12,306 bases of DNA, taken from positions 1-12,306 of the forward strand of contig JBJXFI010000004.1 of assembly GCA_046154695.1 (NCBI GenBank). Direction: 5' to 3'. A model generated the notes under the pieces. That model saw only the letters and a list, made by a program, of their open reading frames with translations, searched no databases and was not told the DNA's origin. This stretch comes from DALYLB01 sp046154695. Its GTDB lineage: Bacteria > Acidobacteriota > Blastocatellia > RBC074. A program made the translations under genes and the position numbers. This document shows, piece after piece, positions 6,518-12,306 of this stretch. Numbering within the stretch: the stretch's first letter is position 1; each line of letters opens with the position of its first letter.

Positions 6518-6574
6518 ATTGCCGAACCTCCTGTCTACACACTATATTCGCCCAGCAGGTTTAGAGATAGGCTC
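5741..6574 (-). mobile_element. truncated IS5-family insertion sequence
   Basis: The element is oriented leftward. Its upstream end is probably at 6574: on the minus strand the sequence there starts GAGCCTATCTCTAAACC, like IS5-group terminal repeats as I remember them, with TTA/TAA-like bases outside that fit an IS5 target site. No inverted copy of this end appears near 5561-5741, so the other terminus is lost. Both missing end and broken transposase mean it cannot move by itself. Confidence 0.6.
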
Positions 6575-6640
6575 TAAGCCGAGCACGTGCGCGCCCGGGC
6601 CTGCTTGTCCGCCAAATTTCTCCGAAGCGGACCCCGAGAA

Positions 6641-7123
6641 ATGACCATGCCCCTTGTATATGCCAACCTCGACGATGCGACGCGCTCGCGAATGCTCGAA
6701 GAGATCAATCTCTATATCGCGGCGGGTCGCCTCTACTTGAGCGGCTGGCTCACGCCGGCCGGCCAGGCCGCGTATTCCGACTTTCTCCGGCGCGCCGCCG
6801 AGTGGCACGATGACGGCTGGCTCGCGGCCGAGATCCTGACAGGCGGGTGGCTCGCCGCAGATGCCGAGGCGGAGGCGGCACAGATGCTCGCGGAGGGCGA
6901 ATTCAATCGGTTCTATATGCGAGCGCGTTGCCGGCGCGCGATCGACGAGGGGAAGAAACTGGAGGTCTACCGGGCGAAGTCGCCCGAGACCCCGCGGGCA
7001 GGGCTGGAAAGCCACGTCGGCCAGGTGGTCGAGCCGGAGGATCTGCTCGGCCGGCCGCGGGAGGGCGGGCGGAGCAGTCCTCTGCTCAAGCCGGGGGCCG
7101 GGCTCAGCGTGAGGCCCGCTTGA
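6641..7123 (+). CDS. conserved protein of unknown function, paralogous to the HNH pseudogene's N-terminal region
   Basis: A 160-residue soluble, charged protein. Residues 8-70 form an alpha-helical region rich in Trp and Asp (ANLDDATRSRMLEEINLY, GWLTPAGQAAYSDFLRRA, EWHDDGWLAAEILTGGWLA). It is followed by EGEFNRFYMRARCRRAIDEG (85-104) and LEVYRAKSPETPRAG. The EFNRFYM-CRRAIDEGK-EVYRAK block recurs at 9216-9314, where it leads into an HNH nuclease; here it ends instead with a short tail, SSPLLKPGAGLSVRP. I recall related hypothetical proteins with the same block and a GLSVR ending, but not a function. The ATG at 6641 or the one at 6647 could be the start; the frame runs upstream to 6587 without a better site. 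It begins 66 bases from the IS5 end. Confidence 0.72.
   Translation: MTMPLVYANLDDATRSRMLEEINLYIAAGRLYLSGWLTPAGQAAYSDFLRRAAEWHDDGWLAAEILTGGWLAADAEAEAAQMLAEGEFNRFYMRARCRRAIDEGKKLEVYRAKSPETPRAGLESHVGQVVEPEDLLGRPREGGRSSPLLKPGAGLSVRPA
6882..6996 (+). repeat. paralogous segment, first copy (second at 9214-9328)
   Basis: These 115 bases align without gaps to 9214-9328 with, by hand count, about 17 differences. The copies lie in direct orientation inside two reading frames of the same protein block and bracket the 617-residue membrane gene. The degree of divergence suggests old paralogues rather than a fresh target duplication. Confidence 0.8.
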
Positions 7124-7127
7124 TCAT

Positions 7128-7147
7128 GGCTCGAAGAGCCTCTTGTT
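7128..7147 (+). terminator. candidate intrinsic terminator
   Basis: Four bases after the stop of the gene ending at 7123, GGCTC (7128-7132) and GAGCC (7136-7140) pair around the loop GAA and are followed by TCTTGTT. The stem is short and the T-tract interrupted, so termination may be weak. Confidence 0.4.
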
Positions 7148-7276
7148 GGTCAGTCTTGATGAAGTGATCAGCCGCCCTTTCCCGTGCGGGCTTCGCGGCG
7201 GGGGCGAAAGGCAGATAATGAGTGAAGCAGGGTCGGGCATTATGCCTGTAATCCCCAAAGTTCACGGAGCATCATT

Positions 7277-9130
7277 ATGCTAAAAATCCCTCGCTTTGAC
7301 TCATCAAAATGGGTTTTAATTATTACGAGCCCCATCGTAATGTTTCTGGGATTTTGCTCAGCCGGCATTGGTGTTATTACCTTGCTGAACCCAAGGAATG
7401 ATCCGATTTCCGAGGCAATTTTTTATGTAATATTGGGCCTGATCCTCATGGTGATCGGCGTCATCATGTTCAGGTCAGGCATTACCCCCGACGATTCTCC
7501 ACATGGAGCGCTCTCTGATGATCGGAATCCAGATGAGCGCTTGACCAGTGCAACAACAGAGGAGGAGCGAGAGCTTGTCCGCCAAGAGATCGCGGAAGAA
7601 TCCGAGAAAGCCCGTCGACTCACGCAGTCCGGTGCTGAGATATTAAACAAAGTTAAAATCCAAATGCTCGCCACCCCTTCGCCTGCTGAAGTGATTGATA
7701 CGCTCGGCGCGGAACCGAACAATGGCAACTTATGCGCCAACCCTGATCTACAGCCGGTCGCATTCGCAATGAAACCGATAGCAACCAGGCAATATGTCAA
7801 GGGGGCGTTGCTTGAAGCGTCAACTTGGGCTGGCGTATTTCTTTCTCTCCCTTTTATCCTTTTTTTGGATGTTTGGCGAGGCGGAAGGGCAGTTTTATAC
7901 GCAGCTTTAAGACTGAGCAGGCGTGCAAGGCAGTACCGCGCGCACCCTTTTGAGAGACTACGGAGCGACAAAAGGCCGCCGATCTTATACCTACGCCCCT
8001 TTTCGGATGATCACGAGGCGAATCTAGAAAGTTATTTCCCGACAACGGCAGAAGAGAAGCTAGTGAAGCGTTATAAGCAAGACGGCCCGGTAGTCATGAT
8101 TGGAGAACCGGCGGATGATATTCCAGTGCTGGGAGCGTCAAGACTTTACTTTGAGGATGATCTCTGGCGAACCGGCGTTCTGCATCTAATGTCTATCTCC
8201 TCGTTGGTTATCATACAAGCAGGTTTTGCGCCTGGCCTTTTATGGGAATTGGGAATCTTTCGTCGGAGATTTGAACCGCAGAAGTTAATTCTCTCATTCG
8301 CAGCATGGAGCGAATTGGATGATTGGAAACGTTACCTGAACTATCTCAGATTTAAGACATACGCGGAAGACTTGCTGGGCTGCAAGCTGCCAGCGGATAT
8401 TAAAACGACCAGTCACTTTTCGTTTGAAGCCGATTGGACTCCCAAACCGCAATCGGACTTTCCGTGGTCAATCCCTTCGATAAGAGAATCGCATGGCTGG
8501 AGAAGGAGATTCGGGACGGCCATCGCTATTATCGGCAGCCTTGCTTTGACGTTGAGCGTTGGCAGACCTGCTTTACAATGGACACTTGAGAAATTCGACA
8601 GACCTAAGACTTATAGGGAAAGTGAGAAATTCGACAGATCTAAGGCTTATACGGAAAGCACATCCAAATGGAGTCACTATAAGCTGGGATCAACTGGCAT
8701 GTCGGTGGATGCGCCGGCAGAGCCGCAGGCGTTGGATGGAAAGGTGATCTCATTTGGCCTGGAAGAATATAAGGAATACGGCTATGGGCAAGGAGACTTG
8801 GAGGCGTCAATGGGATACCTACATTTTTATTCGCCGATGATGCGGGCCCTCGGTGAGAAGTTATTGCGAAACATTGCTGAAGAAGCGCGCAGTCGGGATG
8901 GCGTCCGTAACCTGGACTATGCGATTAAGCAGGACGATAAAAGTAGCTTTGCACTCCATGGCCAGCTGATAATACATGGCAAGGAATACAAACTGCTGTG
9001 CCGCTCTTTTGTGAAAGAAAATAATGCATGGCTCGTCTCTGTGATTTGCCTTTCAAGCAATAAAGAGGCCTGTCCTGCTGCGGAGCGCATAATCTCTTCT
9101 GTAAAAATCCCGCAGCTTAATCTCAAGTAG
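7277..9130 (+). CDS. membrane protein with cytoplasmic TIR-like domain and C-terminal PsbP/DcrB-like domain
   Basis: A 617-residue protein, not recognised as a named family. Order: membrane helices at about 12-37 and 44-66; a charged, coiled-coil-prone stretch 93-126; a third helix 183-199 followed by a strongly basic segment (RRARQYRAH); a nucleotide-binding/TIR-like domain about 234-345; a fourth helix 412-432; a linker; and a C-terminal domain 463-617. The middle domain opens with ILYLRPFSDD (236-245), has PVLGASRLYFEDDLWR (283-298), and SLVIIQAGFAPGLLWELG (309-326) whose Glu324 sits where TIR enzymes carry their catalytic Glu. The C-terminal domain starts SKWSHYKLGSTGMSVDAPAE, like PsbP/DcrB folds. 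Basic flanks put the TIR-like part in the cytoplasm and the C-terminus outside. GGAG (7266-7269) supports the ATG. It is less GC-rich than Region 1 genes. A sensor or defence effector is inference only. Confidence 0.8.
   Translation: MLKIPRFDSSKWVLIITSPIVMFLGFCSAGIGVITLLNPRNDPISEAIFYVILGLILMVIGVIMFRSGITPDDSPHGALSDDRNPDERLTSATTEEERELVRQEIAEESEKARRLTQSGAEILNKVKIQMLATPSPAEVIDTLGAEPNNGNLCANPDLQPVAFAMKPIATRQYVKGALLEASTWAGVFLSLPFILFLDVWRGGRAVLYAALRLSRRARQYRAHPFERLRSDKRPPILYLRPFSDDHEANLESYFPTTAEEKLVKRYKQDGPVVMIGEPADDIPVLGASRLYFEDDLWRTGVLHLMSISSLVIIQAGFAPGLLWELGIFRRRFEPQKLILSFAAWSELDDWKRYLNYLRFKTYAEDLLGCKLPADIKTTSHFSFEADWTPKPQSDFPWSIPSIRESHGWRRRFGTAIAIIGSLALTLSVGRPALQWTLEKFDRPKTYRESEKFDRSKAYTESTSKWSHYKLGSTGMSVDAPAEPQALDGKVISFGLEEYKEYGYGQGDLEASMGYLHFYSPMMRALGEKLLRNIAEEARSRDGVRNLDYAIKQDDKSSFALHGQLIIHGKEYKLLCRSFVKENNAWLVSVICLSSNKEACPAAERIISSVKIPQLNLK
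8588..8659 (+). repeat. 36-bp tandem duplication inside the membrane gene
   Basis: Two adjacent 36-base units (8588-8623 and 8624-8659) encode EKFDRPKTYRES and EKFDRSKAYTES, residues 438-461, in the linker between the last membrane helix and the C-terminal domain. They differ at only a few bases, so the duplication is recent and kept in frame; it lengthens the extracytoplasmic stalk by 12 residues. Confidence 0.92.
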
Positions 9131-9213
9131 CGGAAGAATTCAATGAGAATGGCTCGTCGGCCACCTCGGGAACGACGGCCGGCTCCACCCTGACGCCTTG
9201 CCTGGAACGGCTG

Positions 9214-9715
9214 AGATGCTCTCGGAGTGGGAGTTCAATCGGTTCTATATGCAGGCGCTTTGCCGACGCGCGATCGACGAGGGGAAGAAGTTTGAGGTCT
9301 ACCGGGCAAAGCCGCCGGAAGTCCCGCGAGAGGCGAGTAAAAAATTAGCAAATGCGCGCAAGGGCTAGCAGCGGTTCAAGTTTTCTGTGCTCAAGCATTA
9401 TGGGGCCCATTGTGCCGTGTGCGGCATCGCGTTCCTCGAACTTCTGGATGCGGCGCACATCATTTCCCACAAGGAAGCTGGCACGCATGATCCTCGGAAC
9501 GGCATGATCTTGTGCGCATCGCATCATCGAGCCTTCGATGCGGGGCTCTTTGCAATCGAGCCCCAAGCCTGGCAGGTCCGCCTAGCGGCGCAGGTCCCCG
9601 ATGCGGAGGCTTGGGCATTCGCTTTCCTTCGTTGCAGCATCTGCCACTGAAGCCGCATCTGGAGGCGCTTACCTGCCATTGGCAGCGGTGGGCGGCCAAA
9701 ATGCTGAAGACATGA
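9214..9715 (+). pseudogene. HNH endonuclease-type protein, broken by TAG and a frameshift
   Basis: From ATG 9216 the frame encodes MLSEWEFNRFYMQALCRRAI and continues to EVYRAKPPEVPREASKKLANARKG, then TAG at 9366-9368, then in the same frame QRFKFSVLKHYGAHCAVCGI, LLDAAHI (His at 9456-9458), DPRNG and CASHHRAFDAGLF. That is an HNH domain with its CxxC/CxxH zinc ligands and the catalytic H, N and H. HNH proteins of this kind usually read 'GQQxF' at the junction, so TAG very likely replaces a CAG. Near 9605-9615 the frame shifts by one base (GCTTGGGC, probably from GCTTTGGGC): the other frame carries the normal tail LPLKPHLEALTCHWQRWAAK to a TGA at 9713. Upstream of 9214 homology to the 6641 gene fades, so the true N-terminus is lost. 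Two lesions make it inactive. Confidence 0.85.
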
Positions 9716-9840
9716 GATGAAATCGTGAAAACCGTGGCGGTGATCGAGAAACGCGCGGGTTCCCACCAGCTGCCGCCGCCCCGTAGTGTCCAGTGCGGCG
9801 TGGATCGATCCCCAAGGCCCCATTATTAGAGGAAACCATT

Positions 9841-10434
9841 ATGTGGAAGAAAATATCTGGACATCGGTTATCCCTTCTCACACTCGTTACAATTGCTTTT
9901 GCCTCTTCCTGCAAAACCCCCAGCCCGCAAGATACGAGCGGAGACAGCACGCCGCCTGGGTTCGTGCAAATTCGGGCCGTCTATCAACGCGTCTCGGATG
10001 GCCTGGAGGTTGGATCGGAAGTGATCCCGGCAGCCGGATTCACCCGAGCGAATCTGTCACGCGACAACCGGATCGTCTTGGGCGTTTCGGTCGGGGATAG
10101 TGAAAGCGGAGTCCAGTCGATCCGGATAGAGGCGAGAACAAAGTGGACGTGCGAACTGCCCGGTGATGAGCTTGGAGAATTGAAGCAGGGAACCCTGGAT
10201 CCTCGCTCCGACGAGGAGCGGAATGGAACCGCTGCGGCAGGAACTCCTCCGATTCGGAATGCCCATTTTACGATTGACCCTTTCGACCGGCCTTCGCGAC
10301 TTGTTTGCCGTTCTACTGAAAACGCGAGCTCGCTGGATGTGCAGATGACCATCCGAGCTACAAATGGGAAAGGGCTTGAAGCCACATCCGCTCCCATTAC
10401 GTTCACGTATCTGCCCCGGCCGGCAACGCCGTAA
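9841..10434 (+). CDS. predicted lipoprotein, beta-rich, unknown function
   Basis: A 197-residue exported protein. Residues 1-23 (MWKKISGHRLSLLTLVTIAF plus ASS) are a signal peptide and C24 follows ASS as a lipobox, so lipid anchoring is likely. A low-complexity Ser/Thr/Pro linker (25-40) leads to a domain rich in beta strands (about 41-192), including DSESGVQSIRIEA (86-98) and a C-terminal ITFTYLP. This is suggestive of an immunoglobulin-like sandwich. C104 and C156 could form a disulfide. I recognise no family. The frame opens earlier at 9793, but the ATG at 9841 is chosen because AGAGGA (9828-9833) lies seven bases upstream and it starts the signal peptide. It follows the HNH pseudogene by about 125 bases. 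Confidence 0.78.
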   Translation: MWKKISGHRLSLLTLVTIAFASSCKTPSPQDTSGDSTPPGFVQIRAVYQRVSDGLEVGSEVIPAAGFTRANLSRDNRIVLGVSVGDSESGVQSIRIEARTKWTCELPGDELGELKQGTLDPRSDEERNGTAAAGTPPIRNAHFTIDPFDRPSRLVCRSTENASSLDVQMTIRATNGKGLEATSAPITFTYLPRPATP

Positions 10435-10541
10435 TCGGCCCATAGAACAATTCCCGCGAAGTCAATTTCTTATTGGCAGCGGCCCACTCCTTCCCCGATA
10501 ATCTCCCGGCCAGCCTCGGTGAAAGGAAACGCGACTTCCTG

Positions 10542-10961
10542 ATGCGCGCAAAACGGGTCTTCATCTCCTACAACCACAACGACAGCGCGGCGGCCGACCG
10601 GCTGCGAGCCGCGCTCGAAGCCGACGGGCGCCGCGTCACGATCGACCGTGTGGCGATGCGCGCCGGCGCGGGCATTCAGGAGTTCATCGAGCAGTCCGTC
10701 CGCGAAGCCGACGTCACGCTTTCGATCGTCTCGAATCGCAGCCTCCTTTCCGCGTGGGTCGCGATGGAGAGCGTCCTGGCCTTCTACAGCGAAAAGCTCG
10801 GACGCGAGAAGGCCTTCATCGCGTGCTACCTCGATGACGATTTCTTCCAGATGACCATGCATTACAGCAACGTGACGGCATCGAGTTGGGGAAGAGCTCG
10901 AGCTGCAATGGAAGGGCTTTCAAATACCCAGGCCCTTGGCGAGGAAGTGGGAGAAACGTGA
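10542..10961 (+). CDS. TIR-domain protein, probably missing its C-terminal half
   Basis: A 139-residue protein whose first 103 residues are a clear bacterial TIR domain: RVFISYNHND (5-14), the ALEADGRRVTIDRVAMRAG strand-helix (25-42), IQEFIEQSVREADVTLSIVS (45-64) and SLLSAWVAMES (67-77) with the catalytic Glu at 76, then FIACYLDDDFF. Bacterial TIR domains cleave NAD or make cyclic ADP-ribose-type signals in antiphage defence. Relatives with this opening continue for 100 or more residues after DDDFF as a helical effector-associated region. Here the sequence changes to an unrelated 36-residue tail ending at TGA 10959-10961, so the gene looks truncated and fused to foreign sequence. The frame is open from TTG 10473; ATG 10542 matches relatives, with AAAGGAA rather far upstream. 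Confidence 0.78.
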   Translation: MRAKRVFISYNHNDSAAADRLRAALEADGRRVTIDRVAMRAGAGIQEFIEQSVREADVTLSIVSNRSLLSAWVAMESVLAFYSEKLGREKAFIACYLDDDFFQMTMHYSNVTASSWGRARAAMEGLSNTQALGEEVGET

Positions 10962-11048
10962 ACTCTGAGACAGTATGGTCAAAATGCGGGCAAAATTCCC
11001 GATGATAATCGAAAACGCGTTGATTTTATTTAACTTATAAGGAAGTAG

Positions 11049-11093
11049 TGGCGCGCCCGGAGGGACTCGAACCCCCGACCTACAGATTCGAAG
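11049..11093 (-). other. attachment site: 3' fragment of tRNA-Arg (anticodon UCG)
   Basis: Read on the minus strand, 45 bases reproduce a tRNA from the anticodon loop to the 3' end. The loop is CTTCGAA with anticodon TCG; then 3' anticodon stem TCTGT, variable loop AGGTC, T-arm GGGGG-TTCGAGT-CCCTC, acceptor strand CGGGCGC, discriminator G and CCA. The 5' half is absent: the bases beyond 11093 do not pair with the anticodon stem. Such a fragment next to a tyrosine integrase is the usual mark left when an island integrates at the anticodon loop of a tRNA gene. The complete tRNA should be at the island's other end, to the right of the window. Confidence 0.82.
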
Positions 11094-11163
11094 CTATTCT
11101 TAGCCCACTTTTCCCCACTACCCCGCAGAGTCTTTTTCCTGTAAAATACTGAATAGAAACAAG

Positions 11164-11236
11164 TTACACTGCCTAACGCTATCATACAGAGTCACAGGCT
11201 GTCAGTGTAATGTGACAATTTACGTGGCATGTGGCA
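11164..11236. promoter_or_regulatory. cluster of inverted and direct repeats before the integrase
   Basis: TTACACT (11164-11170) is the complement of AGTGTAA (11204-11210), GTCACA (11191-11196) the complement of TGTGAC (11211-11216), and GTGGCA occurs twice in direct repeat (11224-11229, 11231-11236). The stretch lies between the tRNA-derived core site and the integrase start, where arm-type integrase sites, an excisionase site or an operator are expected. The rest of the 10962-11263 gap is AT-rich and shows no gene. Confidence 0.4.
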
Positions 11237-11250
11237 AGCCCTAAATTGCC

Positions 11251-11258
11251 GGGGAGGA
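11251..11258 (+). promoter_or_regulatory. strong ribosome-binding site of the integrase
   Basis: GGGGAGGA ends five bases before the ATG at 11264, fixing that start. Confidence 0.8.
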
Positions 11259-11263
11259 TTTTG

Positions 11264-12306
11264 ATGGGAAGAGAGCGAAAGGGGCAAATCAAAGAGGACG
11301 AAGAGCGGAAAATATTCACTGTTCGCGTGACCTATCACAATGAACAAGGGAAGCGAAAAGACGTTCGTCGAAGAGTGAAAGATCGAACCACGGCGAACCG
11401 ACAATTACGGACATTGCTCCGAACCTTGGAGGATCACGGCGGAAAAATCATGGACGCCTCGCGGATGCACTTCAACGAACTGGCGGATGCCTACGAAAAG
11501 CGGAAACTGATTGCGCCCGTGTACAAAGGTGAAACCCGGATCGCCGGCCTGCGATCGTGGAAGACTCAGCTTGGCTATTTGAAAATCCTCCGAGCATACT
11601 TCGGTAAACAGCGAATTCAGACGATCACCCATGCCGACCTGGAAAAATATCGAAAAACAAGACTGGAGACACCGAAACAGCGCGGCGGAGAGCGCACTAT
11701 CACCGGCGTGAATCGGGAATTGGCGCTACTCCGTTCAATGCTCAATTTTGCGCGCCGCGAATGCTGGCTGGTTCACAATCCATTTGAGCGGGGCGAATCG
11801 CTGATCAGCCAGGCGGACGAGAACCGCCGCGACAGAATCCTGACCGAGGAAGAGGAAGGCCGCCTGCTTGCCGTTTGCGCGGACAAGAATCGAGCACATA
11901 TCCAGCCATTGATCATTGGCGCACTTGATACCGGCATGCGAATCGGCGAGTTGCTGAAGCTAAAATGGTCCGACATTGATTTCCATGCGGGGCTGATTCA
12001 CGTGCGGAAGACAACAACAAAGACCTGGGAGGGTCGCACCATCGGCCTCACCAGCCGTTTCCGCGCCGAATTGCAACGTCTCTGGGATCGAGGAACCGGC
12101 AACGCCGAGGAGCTGGTCTTCGGGCTCAAGAACAATATCAAGACAGCCTTCACGACGGCGCGGCGGCTGGCGGGTCTCGAAGACCTCCATTTCCACGACC
12201 TGCGCCATACAGCCACAACGCGCATGATTCGGGCTGGAATGCCGCCAATGGAGGTGATGAAAATCACCGGGCATCGAGAAATCTCGACATTTCTCCGATA
12301 CCTGAA
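11264..12306 (+). CDS. tyrosine recombinase / site-specific integrase (3' partial)
   Basis: An open frame of 347 codons runs off the right edge without a stop. The N-terminal part (1-60: RKIFTVRVTYHNEQGKRKDV and following) is a small DNA-binding region for arm sites; the core-binding domain spans about 65-180 (FNELADAYEKRK, LGYLKILRAYFGKQRI, LRSMLNFARRECWL); the catalytic domain follows. Active residues are visible: R226 in TGMRIGEL, a lysine in the beta turn (K249 or K253), H311 and R314 in FHDLRHTATTRM, H337 in ITGHREIS, and Y346 in FLRYL (12299-12301). Only the last few residues are outside. It integrates or excises the island at the tRNA-Arg site 170 bases upstream. Its start is fixed by GGGGAGGA. 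Codon use is less GC-biased than in the Region 1 genes, fitting a mobile origin. Confidence 0.93.
   Translation, partial: MGRERKGQIKEDEERKIFTVRVTYHNEQGKRKDVRRRVKDRTTANRQLRTLLRTLEDHGGKIMDASRMHFNELADAYEKRKLIAPVYKGETRIAGLRSWKTQLGYLKILRAYFGKQRIQTITHADLEKYRKTRLETPKQRGGERTITGVNRELALLRSMLNFARRECWLVHNPFERGESLISQADENRRDRILTEEEEGRLLAVCADKNRAHIQPLIIGALDTGMRIGELLKLKWSDIDFHAGLIHVRKTTTKTWEGRTIGLTSRFRAELQRLWDRGTGNAEELVFGLKNNIKTAFTTARRLAGLEDLHFHDLRHTATTRMIRAGMPPMEVMKITGHREISTFLRYL

Noticed and set aside
11045..11121. 7-base inverted repeat GTAGTGG / CCACTAC around the tRNA fragment
   Set aside because: Short, and partly made of the CCA end itself; more likely chance than a separate element.
11049..11130. 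complete tRNA gene on the minus strand
   Set aside because: The bases beyond the anticodon loop do not pair with the 3' anticodon stem, and no D-arm or 5' acceptor strand (expected GCGCCCG) is present; only the 3' part exists.
1..12306. CRISPR array or plasmid-type origin
   Set aside because: No regularly spaced repeats, no cas-like gene and no iteron cluster were seen in the window.

Overview
The window reads as accessory or boundary sequence from the chromosome of a GC-rich, large-genome environmental bacterium, probably a diderm. Supporting signs are the GC-rich single-gene units, a lipoprotein signal peptide, and intergenic repeats of the 'CGCAAAG/GACGCGAAG' and 'ACAGGAT' kinds. My recollection is that such repeats, and this mix of GrpB, DinB, GNAT and SnoaL-like genes, are common in Acidobacteriota, Planctomycetota, Chloroflexota and Hydrogenedentota-type genomes. 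I cannot fix the phylum from sequence alone.

Region 1 (1-5560) is a run of small stand-alone genes, most with their own ribosome-binding site and separated by repeat-bearing gaps: a possible C-terminal fragment of an upstream gene (1-159), a GrpB/UPF0157 protein (110-715), a GNAT acetyltransferase (970-1428), an AlkD-like DNA alkylation repair protein (1624-2295), a secreted protein with two NTF2/SnoaL-like domains on the minus strand (2367-3332), a DinB-fold protein (3703-4167), a second GNAT (4415-4843) and a five-helix membrane protein (4970-5560). They do not form an obvious pathway.

Region 2 (5561-7147) is damaged mobile DNA. An AT-rich segment of about 168 bp with inverted-repeat ends (5566-5733) abuts an IS5-family transposase pseudogene (minus strand, 6517 down to about 5741). 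The transposase has an in-frame TAG and is cut off at its last catalytic residue. It is followed by an unrecognised 160-residue protein (6641-7123) that shares a conserved block with the HNH pseudogene further on.

Region 3 (7277-10961) looks defence-like. It holds a 617-residue membrane protein with a cytoplasmic TIR-like domain and a predicted extracytoplasmic PsbP/DcrB-like domain, an HNH-nuclease pseudogene with one TAG and one frameshift (9214-9715), a 197-residue lipoprotein (9841-10434), and a TIR-domain protein that seems to have lost its C-terminal half (10542-10961).

Region 4 (11049-12306) is the edge of a genomic island. A 45-bp fragment, exactly the 3' part of a tRNA-Arg(UCG) from the anticodon loop to CCA, lies beside a tyrosine integrase that is open to the window end and complete through its catalytic tyrosine. 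The orientation says the island extends rightward out of the window and that positions left of 11049 lie outside it. The best candidate for an undescribed system is the 617-residue membrane TIR-like protein.
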